Assembly: GCF_000009765.2 (NCBI RefSeq)
Contig: NC_004719.1
Coordinates: 1 to 64,000, forward strand
DNA length: 64,000 nucleotides
Origin: Streptomyces avermitilis MA-4680 = NBRC 14893
Lineage (GTDB): Bacteria > Actinomycetota > Actinomycetes > Streptomycetales > Streptomycetaceae
Reading direction: 5' to 3'
In this document: in pieces, positions 7,852 through 15,070 of the stretch
How the letters are laid out: every line of letters starts with the position of its first letter
Numbering within the stretch: the first letter of the stretch is position 1
The notes under the pieces: generated by a model
Seen by the model: the letters and a program-made list of their open reading frames with translations, nothing else
What the model was told of the DNA's origin: nothing
The model's database searches: none
Translations under genes and position numbers: made by a program

Positions 7852-8179
7852 TCGGGTCGAAGCGATCCGGGCTGCGGACAACGTCATCTTCACCTTCGTT
7901 GAGGACTTTTATTTCCGCTGCTTGTCCAGGTCGGCGCCAAATTCCCCGAATCTCCCAGAATGCGGCTTCGCCGTCTGTCATTATGACAGACACGGACACC
8001 TCTTTCGATTCCTCGCCTTGCTCGCCTTCTCTAATCACCCACTCCCTAGCTCCATGGCGGAACGCTCCTGCCACATGCACACCCCAGTTCCCCACACCAT
8101 GATTCTTGACGGCGTGCTCCACGGCCTTGGAGACGGCGCTCTGCACTTCATCGTCCTGTGCTCGATAGAGGAGAGTCAT
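7817..8179 (-). CDS. Hypothetical protein, second gene of a two-gene unit
   Basis: A 120-residue protein (MTLLYRAQDDEVQ...). The ATG overlaps the upstream stop (ATGA) and GGGAGGTG lies 5 bp before it, favouring this start over an in-frame one 12 bases earlier. The protein is mixed alpha/beta with no membrane segment. G/C at third positions is lower than in plasmid backbone genes, suggesting recent transfer. It overlaps the 3' end of the convergent recombinase-remnant gene by 35 bp. Confidence 0.68.
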   Translation of the reverse strand: MTLLYRAQDDEVQSAVSKAVEHAVKNHGVGNWGVHVAGAFRHGAREWVIREGEQGEESKEVSVSVIMTDGEAAFWEIRGIWRRPGQAAEIKVLNEGEDDVVRSPDRFDPIIVDALRKMEA

Positions 8180-8589
8180 TGCACCTCCCACTCGCTTTGG
8201 TGTTGCACGGCTCTAGCGGGCACGCCCTCCGAAAGAAGGAATTCAATCCCCCCGGCCTCATGGAGCCGCGGTCCGCGAATCACGGGAACCTCTTGCGGAT
8301 CAATGAGTGCCACGTACTTGCGTAGCTTTTTGGGTTGCGGAAGCTGTAGTAGGCGAGCGGCATCCTCTGGGCTGTAGGGGGTGATTGTCGCATAAACTTC
8401 ACCCTCCATCCCCTTCCGAAAGTCCCTCTCCTCGCCCGGGAATAGATAGGTGACAAGTAGGCGCCCCCGCAGAATCTCGGGATCTAGCGGTGGAATCTTC
8501 CGCAAGTCTTCCTCGTGACTTATCGCGTCTCGCAACATGTACTTGTCCAGCCTCGTTGCGAGATGGCCACACGACCCCATGACGTTCAC
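8176..8589 (-). CDS. Hypothetical protein, first gene of a two-gene unit
   Basis: A 137-residue protein with GTG start and GAGAGGAT just upstream; coupled by ATGA overlap to the next gene. Composition is that of a soluble protein; no family is recognised. The unit starts 52 bp downstream of the 56-bp conserved block (8641-8696), which may hold its promoter. A two-gene unit of small proteins beside recombinase remnants could be a toxin-antitoxin or immunity pair, but no motif supports this. Confidence 0.66.
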   Translation of the reverse strand: MNVMGSCGHLATRLDKYMLRDAISHEEDLRKIPPLDPEILRGRLLVTYLFPGEERDFRKGMEGEVYATITPYSPEDAARLLQLPQPKKLRKYVALIDPQEVPVIRGPRLHEAGGIEFLLSEGVPARAVQHQSEWEVQ

Positions 8590-8640
8590 ATCCTCTCGCC
8601 ACCTCTTCCATGGTGCGGGGGCGCAGAGGTACGCGCCATG

Positions 8641-8696
8641 CGTAGCGGCTGTCCGACTTCCCTGGCAAACGGTCCAAGTTCGGTGTCAGAGGACAC
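8641..8696 (-). repeat. 56-bp conserved block, copy B (inverted)
   Basis: Reverse complement of the block at 6646-6701 with seven substitutions and no gaps. It lies just upstream of the gene starting at 8589. The run GTGTC...TTGCCAGGGAAGT is fully conserved apart from scattered changes. Confidence 0.8.
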
Positions 8697-8728
8697 GGAG
8701 GCGCGCAGCTCCCCGTGATGTCACAGGG

Positions 8729-9519
8729 TTACAGATCGCCTCCCGGAAACGCGTCTGCCTGGGGAAACGGCCTCATAGGCTCACAGGTAAACAGGGTGAA
8801 CCGGGCATTTCTGGCTTCAGCCCTCACAGGGCTTGTCACATCGAACGCCAGCTGGTCGACGCCGGCGCCCAGCGCGAGGTGGGTGAGTTCGGTGAGCAGT
8901 GCGGCGTGGGCGAGCAGATGCGTGGCGAGCAGATGCGTCGGCAGCAGATCGGCGGCGGCTGCGCGGGCGGCCGGATCCGCGTAGTGCCCGCGGTGCGCGG
9001 CCAGGACGTGGGCGAGCCACGCGTCGACGTCCTTCTGCACGTACAAGCCGGTCCGCCGGGTGAGTTCGTCCCGGGCGGCTTCGTCGCCCTCGCGGGGCTC
9101 GGTCTGCTCCAGCGTGCCGAGCTCGCGCAGCGCCTGGAGCTCACCGGCGCGGGCCCGACCCGGGCGGCTTCGCGCAGCTCGGCTTCCCGGGCGGCGGCGG
9201 CCGCGGCTTTGGCGGCGAGCTCCTCCTGGACGCGCGGGTCGGCGTCCGGGTCGTAGACGGTGTTCGGGGCCGCGTCGGCGAGCAGCTGGTCGATGCGCTC
9301 CCACTCAGCGAGCTCCGCCCGGCCGCGTTCGTCGTCGGCGAGGTGCTCGTGCCGCGCGTCGAACCGGGCGTCCTCGAGGGCCTGCGCGACGGCGCCCGCG
9401 TCCATCCCCTTCGCGCGGCGGCGCACCACACGCCGTCCGATGTGGGCGGGGTCGACCGGCTCACGGGGCGCGGCCAGCGGGGCGAGCGGTCGGCGCAAGG
9501 TGCGCCGGGGCGTGGTCAT
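8729..9519 (-). pseudogene. Hypothetical gene broken by one frameshift
   Basis: From the ATG at 9519 a coherent protein (MTTPRRTLRRPLAP... to EAARVGPAP) runs to about 9150 and then loses sense. An adjacent frame continues a coherent helical protein (GELQALRELGTLEQ... through GLYVQKDVDAWLAHVL) to the stop at 8729. A one-base indel in the G/C run near 9150-9165 would join them into about 260 residues. No family is recognised. It may be a real pseudogene or a sequencing error. Confidence 0.6.
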
Positions 9520-9622
9520 CTTCGGCCTCGCATTCGTGGTGCGGATTCGGAGCGGACCGCCGCCAGAGCGCTGTGCGACGGCCCGCGAATAAGGTTTATA
9601 GCAGGCCCTGAATTCCGGGTGG

Positions 9623-10231
9623 TCAGAACTCAAAATCTATCGACCGCACGTGCGTGAAATCTGCTCGGAGGCCGTCGGCGCGGGTGCCCCACTCCGTGAA
9701 ATACGACTCGGTGATGGCCTCAGCGACGATCGGATGCAGGTCTTCCTCTGTCGCACCGGCCTCCTGGAGCTGGAGGATCTGCGCGGCGTAGGTGGGCGAG
9801 ATCGGCGTGGTGATGGTGCGCTCGCGGCCGTCGTCCGAGCTGCCCGTGCAGGTGAATCCGAAGTAGGCCGTCACCTCCACCATCATGCCGCTGGAGGTCG
9901 CCGCTCGCTCCCGCGCCTGTGCCCTGACCTGCGGTTGCCACTGGGATTCGGTCTCCTCAACCAGGGCCGCGTGGAGCTTTTTCTGAGGCTTCGTCTGCTG
10001 TCCGGCGCGGTAGCGCTGCACGGTGCGAGACGAGACGCCCAGTTGTTCGGCGAGGGCCTTCGTGGACTTCTTGGCGCGCGTGTAGAGGAATTCAATCTGG
10101 GCCTTCGCGGATTTCGGCGCGGGCCGGGTGAACACCTTGCGCTCCGCCCGCTTGAGGGCGTCCAGGACCCTGTTGCGGCGCGGGGCCAGCGGCTGTGTGT
10201 CGTTGCTGTCGATCATTCCTGCAGCAGACAC
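9623..10231 (-). CDS. Divergent telomere terminal protein homologue (orphan Tpg)
   Basis: A 202-residue protein aligned along its length with the canonical Tpg at 19768: KVFTRPAPKSAKAQIEFL, a helix-turn-helix (LAEQLGVSSRTVQRYRAG), QWQPQVRAQARERAATSSG, a TYAAQILQLQEAGATEEDL segment and a terminal IDFEF. Tpg is covalently bound to the 5' ends of linear Streptomyces replicons and primes end patching. This copy is diverged in its middle and has no tap next to it. The GTG at 10231 was preferred because AGGG lies 6 bp upstream; the ATG at 10216 lacks proper spacing. It may serve a different telomere type or be non-functional. Confidence 0.78.
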   Translation of the reverse strand: MSAAGMIDSNDTQPLAPRRNRVLDALKRAERKVFTRPAPKSAKAQIEFLYTRAKKSTKALAEQLGVSSRTVQRYRAGQQTKPQKKLHAALVEETESQWQPQVRAQARERAATSSGMMVEVTAYFGFTCTGSSDDGRERTITTPISPTYAAQILQLQEAGATEEDLHPIVAEAITESYFTEWGTRADGLRADFTHVRSIDFEF

Positions 10232-10345
10232 CCGTTGCCCTGTGGACAGATTCCGCGGCCGGTGCCCCACCATCGCGGGTGGGGTTGACGGCGTCGATCA
10301 GCGGGTCTTGGGTGGAGGGCCACGTCCAGAGCAAGGGGACTGGCC

Positions 10346-10654
10346 ATGGAGCTGCTCAGGTTCTCCGACCGGCTACCGCAGTGTTCACGCTGCCGGGGCG
10401 ACCTCATCATGAGTGGGGTGGCGCCGCAGAACGACAAACACGGGCGGCCGATCCACCTGGAGCTGTGCCCGGTGTGCGACACCGGCGACGTGGACCGCCC
10501 GGCGGCCGGCCTTCTCGTGCAGTGGTTCGCCGACCGTGGCGGTCATGACGAGAGTCGCGTCCAGGAGGGCTCCCACCTGCTGATGGAGTGGACGAGGGAG
10601 TGCATGGCTGTCCACGGCTGGTACTTGCAGGACACCCCGCCCGACCAGCCCTGA
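10346..10654 (+). CDS. DUF6300-like zinc-binding small protein
   Basis: A 102-residue protein with two CxxC pairs (CSRCRGDL near residue 13 and CPVCDTGD near residue 42), so probably one zinc knuckle, then RPAAGLLVQWF and a helical C-terminus (LLMEWTRECMAVHGW). This pattern is that of the Streptomyces family I know as DUF6300; function is unknown. It starts a run of small same-strand genes to 11633. Confidence 0.75.
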   Translation: MELLRFSDRLPQCSRCRGDLIMSGVAPQNDKHGRPIHLELCPVCDTGDVDRPAAGLLVQWFADRGGHDESRVQEGSHLLMEWTRECMAVHGWYLQDTPPDQP

Positions 10655-10740
10655 GCCGTCATCGGCAGCAGCTGCCGGGCGCGCGGTGCCGCCGCGTCGT
10701 ACGGACTGGACGGCCGCCGGCTCGAACTACTGTTGGGGCC

Positions 10741-11103
10741 GTGGCGACAACGTACGACTACCCCGGCGACCTCATCGCAGCGCAGCAGGCACTCACCCAG
10801 GTGCGGGCCGACCTCACCGCCCTGTACGAGCGGCTGCCGTACTCCGTCGAACCGATGGAGGCCTGGCAGCGCCCCGAGGGCTACTGGCTCGCCACCTCCC
10901 GCGCGTACCCGGACTCGCCGGGCTGGTCGGAGCAGGAGCGGCGGGAGGTCGCCGCGCTGCGCGAGCGGGAACGCGACCTCACCGCCGCGATCGTCACGCA
11001 CGCCTTCTGGAACGACGTCGCCGGGCCCGAACGGCTCGATGCCCGTTCCCAGCTCAAGCACGCCCTCGCACGTGAGGACGGCGAGGGCCAGGAGGCGGCG
11101 TAG
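10741..11103 (+). CDS. Hypothetical protein
   Basis: A 120-residue protein with GTG start (VATTYDYPGDLIAAQ). It is largely helical with a Glu/Arg-rich central region (EQERREVAALRERERDL). It ends 2 bp before the next gene and so probably shares a transcript with it. No family or motif is recognised. Confidence 0.65.
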   Translation: MATTYDYPGDLIAAQQALTQVRADLTALYERLPYSVEPMEAWQRPEGYWLATSRAYPDSPGWSEQERREVAALRERERDLTAAIVTHAFWNDVAGPERLDARSQLKHALAREDGEGQEAA

Positions 11104-11105
11104 CC

Positions 11106-11633
11106 GTGGCGGACACGCCACCCGAGCCGGAGCCGCCGCCCATCATCGTGGTTCTCCCCGACGGCCAGGAGGTCACCGGCCGCCTCCAGGAGCGCCAGCA
11201 GGTCCAGGGCGCCTGGCTGTACAAGGTGGCCGTCCCGGCCTGGCAGAACACGCCTTCCGGGCAGGTGGAGCCCGCCTGGTACGTGGTGTGGGTGCAAGCC
11301 CCCGGCCATGTGAAGCCCGTGCCTGGCGTCTCATACAACAATGTCCCCACGACCCGGCTGCCACCGCCGACGACGGAGCAGCAGATCCTCGGGGAGCGCC
11401 GACCGTCCGGATGGGTCCTGCAGAAGCTGAACGGCGGCCGCGGTCCCGGCCGGGGCATCATCCACGCCGTCGACTGCGAGGAAGCATCCGCCGGGGCACC
11501 GCTGCTGACTCTGGACAAGGCGCTGGACGCCGCAGAGCAGCCCGGTACCCGGTTGTGCTCTCTGTGCAGCGCGGCCGCCGAACTGGACCCGGTACTGAAG
11601 GGCTTCGACCACGGCTTCGACGGCGAAGAGTAG
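11106..11633 (+). CDS. DUF6233-like protein
   Basis: A 175-residue protein, GTG start two bases after the previous stop. It has an N-terminal beta-rich part (IIVVLPDGQEVTGRLQER, WYVVWV), then a conserved C-terminal half with GWVLQKL, GIIHAVDCEEA and CSLCSAA, the pattern I associate with DUF6233 of Streptomyces. Function is unknown. A second, truncated and frameshifted copy of the C-terminal half lies at 17272-17532. Confidence 0.75.
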   Translation: MADTPPEPEPPPIIVVLPDGQEVTGRLQERQQVQGAWLYKVAVPAWQNTPSGQVEPAWYVVWVQAPGHVKPVPGVSYNNVPTTRLPPPTTEQQILGERRPSGWVLQKLNGGRGPGRGIIHAVDCEEASAGAPLLTLDKALDAAEQPGTRLCSLCSAAAELDPVLKGFDHGFDGEE

Positions 11634-11656
11634 ACCCGCGCGGCGGAATGGGGTGA

Positions 11657-12223
11657 TCAGCTGCGGGTGACGGTGAAGCCGGTGTCGTTGACCGCGCGGG
11701 TCCACACGTTCCGATCGAACCACTTGCTGATGTCCGGCTGCATCTCGGTGATGACGCGCATCCGGTCTTCCCAGTCGTGGCCGGACGGTCCGCGGCTTTC
11801 CTCGCACCCGTCGCAGCCGTCCTCACCGTGGATGTGGCCGGCGATCCAGGCGTTGACTGCCACGTTGACGATGACGCCGTACAGGTCGCCGCCGGTCTGC
11901 GCGAGGGCGTTGGGAACGCCGGCGAGGATCAGCGCGAGCTCGGGATTGTCCACCGGCGGCATCGGCGCCTGGCCCGCACCCTTGCGGGTGCTGCTCTCCT
12001 CGAAGCTGCGCGAGCTGTCCGCGAGGCGAGCGGCGAGCGCGGCCGCGTCGAAGTACCGCCAGGCCGACCGCACCTGGATACCGAGGCGGTCGGCCGCCGT
12101 GCGGACGTTCTTCTCAATGGTGTCCTCAACGGTCGCCGGGGCGAGCGTCACGCCCTGGTGGGCGAGCTCCGCCAGGGTCTGGGCAACGGCTTCCTTGAAC
12201 GCCTTCGTGTTCCGCACGACCAC
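11657..12223 (-). CDS. Hypothetical protein
   Basis: A 188-residue protein starting at the GTG of VVVRNTKAFKEAV; an in-frame start 48 bases upstream is possible. The N-terminal half is helical (EDTIEKNVRTAADRLGI) and the C-terminal part holds HIHGEDGCDGCEES, a possible metal site. It is divergent from the gene at 12310 and convergent with 11106-11633. Family not recognised. Confidence 0.65.
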   Translation of the reverse strand: MVVRNTKAFKEAVAQTLAELAHQGVTLAPATVEDTIEKNVRTAADRLGIQVRSAWRYFDAAALAARLADSSRSFEESSTRKGAGQAPMPPVDNPELALILAGVPNALAQTGGDLYGVIVNVAVNAWIAGHIHGEDGCDGCEESRGPSGHDWEDRMRVITEMQPDISKWFDRNVWTRAVNDTGFTVTRS

Positions 12224-12309
12224 AGCGTAGGGGAGCTCCCCCGCTCCTCTCTGCCGAACTGAACTGTGCACGCAGGGCGTTGTCAGTGGCTGCTGTCACT
12301 ATCCGGTTT

Positions 12310-13566
12310 ATGCCGATCAGCCGGGAGTACGCGCGCTCCCTCTTCGCGGACCTGACGCAGAGCGCCACGGTGCCGCTGGACCCTGACGAGCTCCTCCACA
12401 TGCCGGGACTGGCGCAGCACGGCCACGTTTTCTTCGGCGACATAGCCGTGCGCTGCTACAAGCACAAGGCGCGCTGGATGTATGACGAGCGGGACATCCG
12501 GCGGGCCGGGCAGGCATTCGCGGAGCTGCGCCTGGACCTGGACGACGTTGTCGACGTCCAACTGCCCGCGTACCGCGACTTCGGACAAAGCGACCCGGAG
12601 GAGTGGCAGCGCGTCGACTGGCGGCGCCGACTGGTGTCGTGGATGTTCGGGCTGGCCCGCCACAAAGCCCACGACGGGATCCCGTACGACGAGTGGAACG
12701 ACGCCTGGCAGCGGGTCGGGGCGAACGGGCTGCCCGGGGATCTGACGTGGGAGGAATTCGTCGCTGCCAGTAGCCGCTACCGGCACTCGCAGAACATGGC
12801 CGGCACCCGACCGCTGGAGCTGCTGACCTGGTCCGGGAAGAGGTGGCTTCTGCCCCGCGCCTACATCGAGCTCCTGGACCGCTGGGCGCAGCGGGAGGAG
12901 GAACTGGTCAACCGGGCCCGGGTCTGCTCCTCCTGCGGCGCCCAGGGCCCGTACTGGGACGGCTGGCGGACATCAACCAGCAAGGGCTACGTCACCAGGT
13001 GCCCACCGTGCTCCGGAGCGGCCTTCCGGCCCTACACCGGCCAACTGCGCGGAGTGCAGTACGAGTCGCCCCGCAGGCGCAGCACCCGGGCCGACGACTA
13101 CCTGTGCCGTCTGTGCAAGAAACGCCAGGCGTCAGCGTGGGATCACTGTCACGAGCACGGCCATGTCCGAGGACCGCTATGCGGTAGCTGCAACACCCGC
13201 GAGGGCAAGGCCACGCCGTACTACTTCCTCCAGCTCGAAGGCGGCACGCTGCACCTCCTGGAGTGCCGCGGCTGCCTTGAGCAACGGACCCTGCCGCGCC
13301 GGTTCCACCTGGACGTGGTCCGCGCGCACCTGGAGCAGACCGAGCGGCACGGGCGCTGCCGCAGGCAGCCGTACGCCCGCGAACTGGAGCACACTCACGG
13401 TGTGCACCGGTTCCAGCTGGAGTGCAGCGGCTGGCACGCGGTCAGCAACTGGACGAAGGACGTCACGGCGTCCGAGGTGACCGCACTCGTGCGGGCCTAC
13501 GTCGACGCGGCGCTCACCGCGCAGGAGAGCCAGCCTCCTCCCGGCACGGCCACGGACGCCGGGTGA
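12310..13566 (+). CDS. Endonuclease VII-like HNH protein with extra zinc sites
   Basis: A 418-residue protein. The N-terminal 200 residues are unassigned. A CSSCG/CPPCSG zinc pair follows, then the recombination-endonuclease-VII pattern (CRLCKK at about 266, then AWDHCHEHGHVRGPLCGSCN) with the zinc Cys residues and catalytic D-H-C-H core. The C-terminus has a further CRGC motif. T4 endonuclease VII resolves branched DNA; members in actinomycete plasmids are often phage- or mobile-element-linked. No Shine-Dalgarno precedes the ATG at 12310; the start could be 30 bases earlier. Confidence 0.78.
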   Translation: MPISREYARSLFADLTQSATVPLDPDELLHMPGLAQHGHVFFGDIAVRCYKHKARWMYDERDIRRAGQAFAELRLDLDDVVDVQLPAYRDFGQSDPEEWQRVDWRRRLVSWMFGLARHKAHDGIPYDEWNDAWQRVGANGLPGDLTWEEFVAASSRYRHSQNMAGTRPLELLTWSGKRWLLPRAYIELLDRWAQREEELVNRARVCSSCGAQGPYWDGWRTSTSKGYVTRCPPCSGAAFRPYTGQLRGVQYESPRRRSTRADDYLCRLCKKRQASAWDHCHEHGHVRGPLCGSCNTREGKATPYYFLQLEGGTLHLLECRGCLEQRTLPRRFHLDVVRAHLEQTERHGRCRRQPYARELEHTHGVHRFQLECSGWHAVSNWTKDVTASEVTALVRAYVDAALTAQESQPPPGTATDAG

Positions 13567-13634
13567 CCGCCGCGCGGCAGTGTCGTTGAGCACGGCATCG
13601 CGTGCATGCCCCCCCCACCCCCGCGGATACGCGA

Positions 13635-13667
13635 GCGAGCCCCGGACCACATCGGTTCGGGGCTCGC
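13635..13667. terminator. Bidirectional terminator hairpin
   Basis: GCGAGCCCCG at 13635-13644 pairs with CGGGGCTCGC at 13658-13667. It lies between the convergent genes ending at 13566 and 13703. From 13657 to 13698 the DNA resembles the sequence just beyond the tpg stop codon (19737-19780). Confidence 0.7.
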
Positions 13668-13702
13668 AGGCTGTTCGGGCGCGGCTGCTACAGATCGAGG
13701 TG

Positions 13703-15061
13703 TCACCCGACTACAGGAGCCGACGCTTCCGCGTTCGGGTCCGCGATGGAGCTGGCCAGCGCGTTGATCCTCTGCTGGAGTTGCTTGATGCTTTCGCGGA
13801 CGTCATCGTCGATCACCGTTGCCAGTTGCTGGGGGTCGATTGATTCGATGCCCTTCGCGGTGGACTTCAGTGCCTTGAGGTACTGGGTGCGCTGTTCAAT
13901 TGTCTGGAGGTCCCGATCGGACTCCACCGTCTCCTCGATGGCTTCCCGTACGGTTTCGTATGCATCGGTGACGCTCTCAGGGGTCGCCTCTGAGTCTTCG
14001 ACGGCTGCCAGGCACGCGGAAACTTTCTGGCGGGCCTGGCTGGTGAGCTCGATGATCTGGCCGGCGGGGGTCTTGGCTTTCCCGTCTGTGGCGACTTGCC
14101 GTACGAACTCGATGCGTTCTGCCTTGCGTGTCTGGGCCGCGGCTTCTTTGCGGATCGCCGGGTCAGACATCGCCTGCGCAACCACTGTGGCTCTGAGTTC
14201 CGTGCGTCCCATCAAGGCATCGCGAGCGGCTTCGGCTGTCTTGGGGTCGCCCAGGATCGCGGTGCGCATCGCGGCCGGATTCTTGGCCACCTTCATGGCT
14301 TCGGTGTAGCTGGTGCCTGCGGCTTTGGCTTCCTCCGCGATGCGCTCGCGCCGGTCGGTGCTCTGTTCGTAGACGGTGAAGTAGTCGCCCCAAAGGTTCG
14401 CGTCGGGCAGGTCAATCTCTTGGCCCGGGGTCAGCTGGTCGAAACTGGGGACTTTACTGTCTGCCGCCGCACGTTCCCATGCACGGTAAAAGCGCATCAC
14501 CCGCGCAGCAGAGGTGCCGGCCATCTCGGCGAACCTGCTGGCGGATACCTTCTCGGCATCCCCATCGTCGACACCCCACGTCTCGCTCGGTCGGCGCCCG
14601 ACTGCGCCGGGCTGGACGTTGCGGGCGACCAAGAGCCCGAAGACCCATCCACCGCTTCGGTCATAGGCGCCGAAAACCCGGGCATCGCGGGCGACGGGGT
14701 CGCGTTCGGGGTCGGGCCCGAGGAGCCGGGTGACCTCCGCGCGCATGGCGTCCATCTGCTCTCGGATGCGTGGCACGCCTTCGTGTGGATGCCGCAACTG
14801 AAGCAGTATGCGGACGTTCTCCACGCTGGCGCCAAGCCCGAAGGGGGGGTTCGCTTCGATGAACTCGGAGAAGCTGTTGAATGGCTTCTCCTGGTTGACG
14901 CCGGAGGGGACCTTCTTCCAGGTTCCTTCCGCCATGACGGCTGCCAGCAGCTCCAGGAAGCCGATCGGCGTGCCACCGTTGCGTTCCAGGGAGTCTCGGA
15001 GCTGGTAGACCTGATGCTGCTCCTCAGTGAGATAGCTGTTTGATTCGACTCGGACGGTCAT
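13703..15061 (-). CDS. Hypothetical 452-residue protein, partner of the HNH-helicase
   Basis: The start ATG at 15061 follows AGGAGAG and lies 9 bp after the helicase stop, so the two form an operon. The protein is soluble and highly helical. The N-terminal third contains a ParB/integrase-like mixed region (FSEFIEANPPFGLGASVENVRILLQL); the C-terminal half is a predicted coiled coil (ESDRDLQTIEQRTQYLK, SIKQLQQRINALASSI). A central VSASRFAEMAGTSAARVMRFY could be a helix-turn-helix. No family is assigned. It may recognise DNA for the helicase-nuclease. Confidence 0.75.
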   Translation of the reverse strand: MTVRVESNSYLTEEQHQVYQLRDSLERNGGTPIGFLELLAAVMAEGTWKKVPSGVNQEKPFNSFSEFIEANPPFGLGASVENVRILLQLRHPHEGVPRIREQMDAMRAEVTRLLGPDPERDPVARDARVFGAYDRSGGWVFGLLVARNVQPGAVGRRPSETWGVDDGDAEKVSASRFAEMAGTSAARVMRFYRAWERAAADSKVPSFDQLTPGQEIDLPDANLWGDYFTVYEQSTDRRERIAEEAKAAGTSYTEAMKVAKNPAAMRTAILGDPKTAEAARDALMGRTELRATVVAQAMSDPAIRKEAAAQTRKAERIEFVRQVATDGKAKTPAGQIIELTSQARQKVSACLAAVEDSEATPESVTDAYETVREAIEETVESDRDLQTIEQRTQYLKALKSTAKGIESIDPQQLATVIDDDVRESIKQLQQRINALASSIADPNAEASAPVVG

Positions 15062-15070
15062 GGAGCTCTC

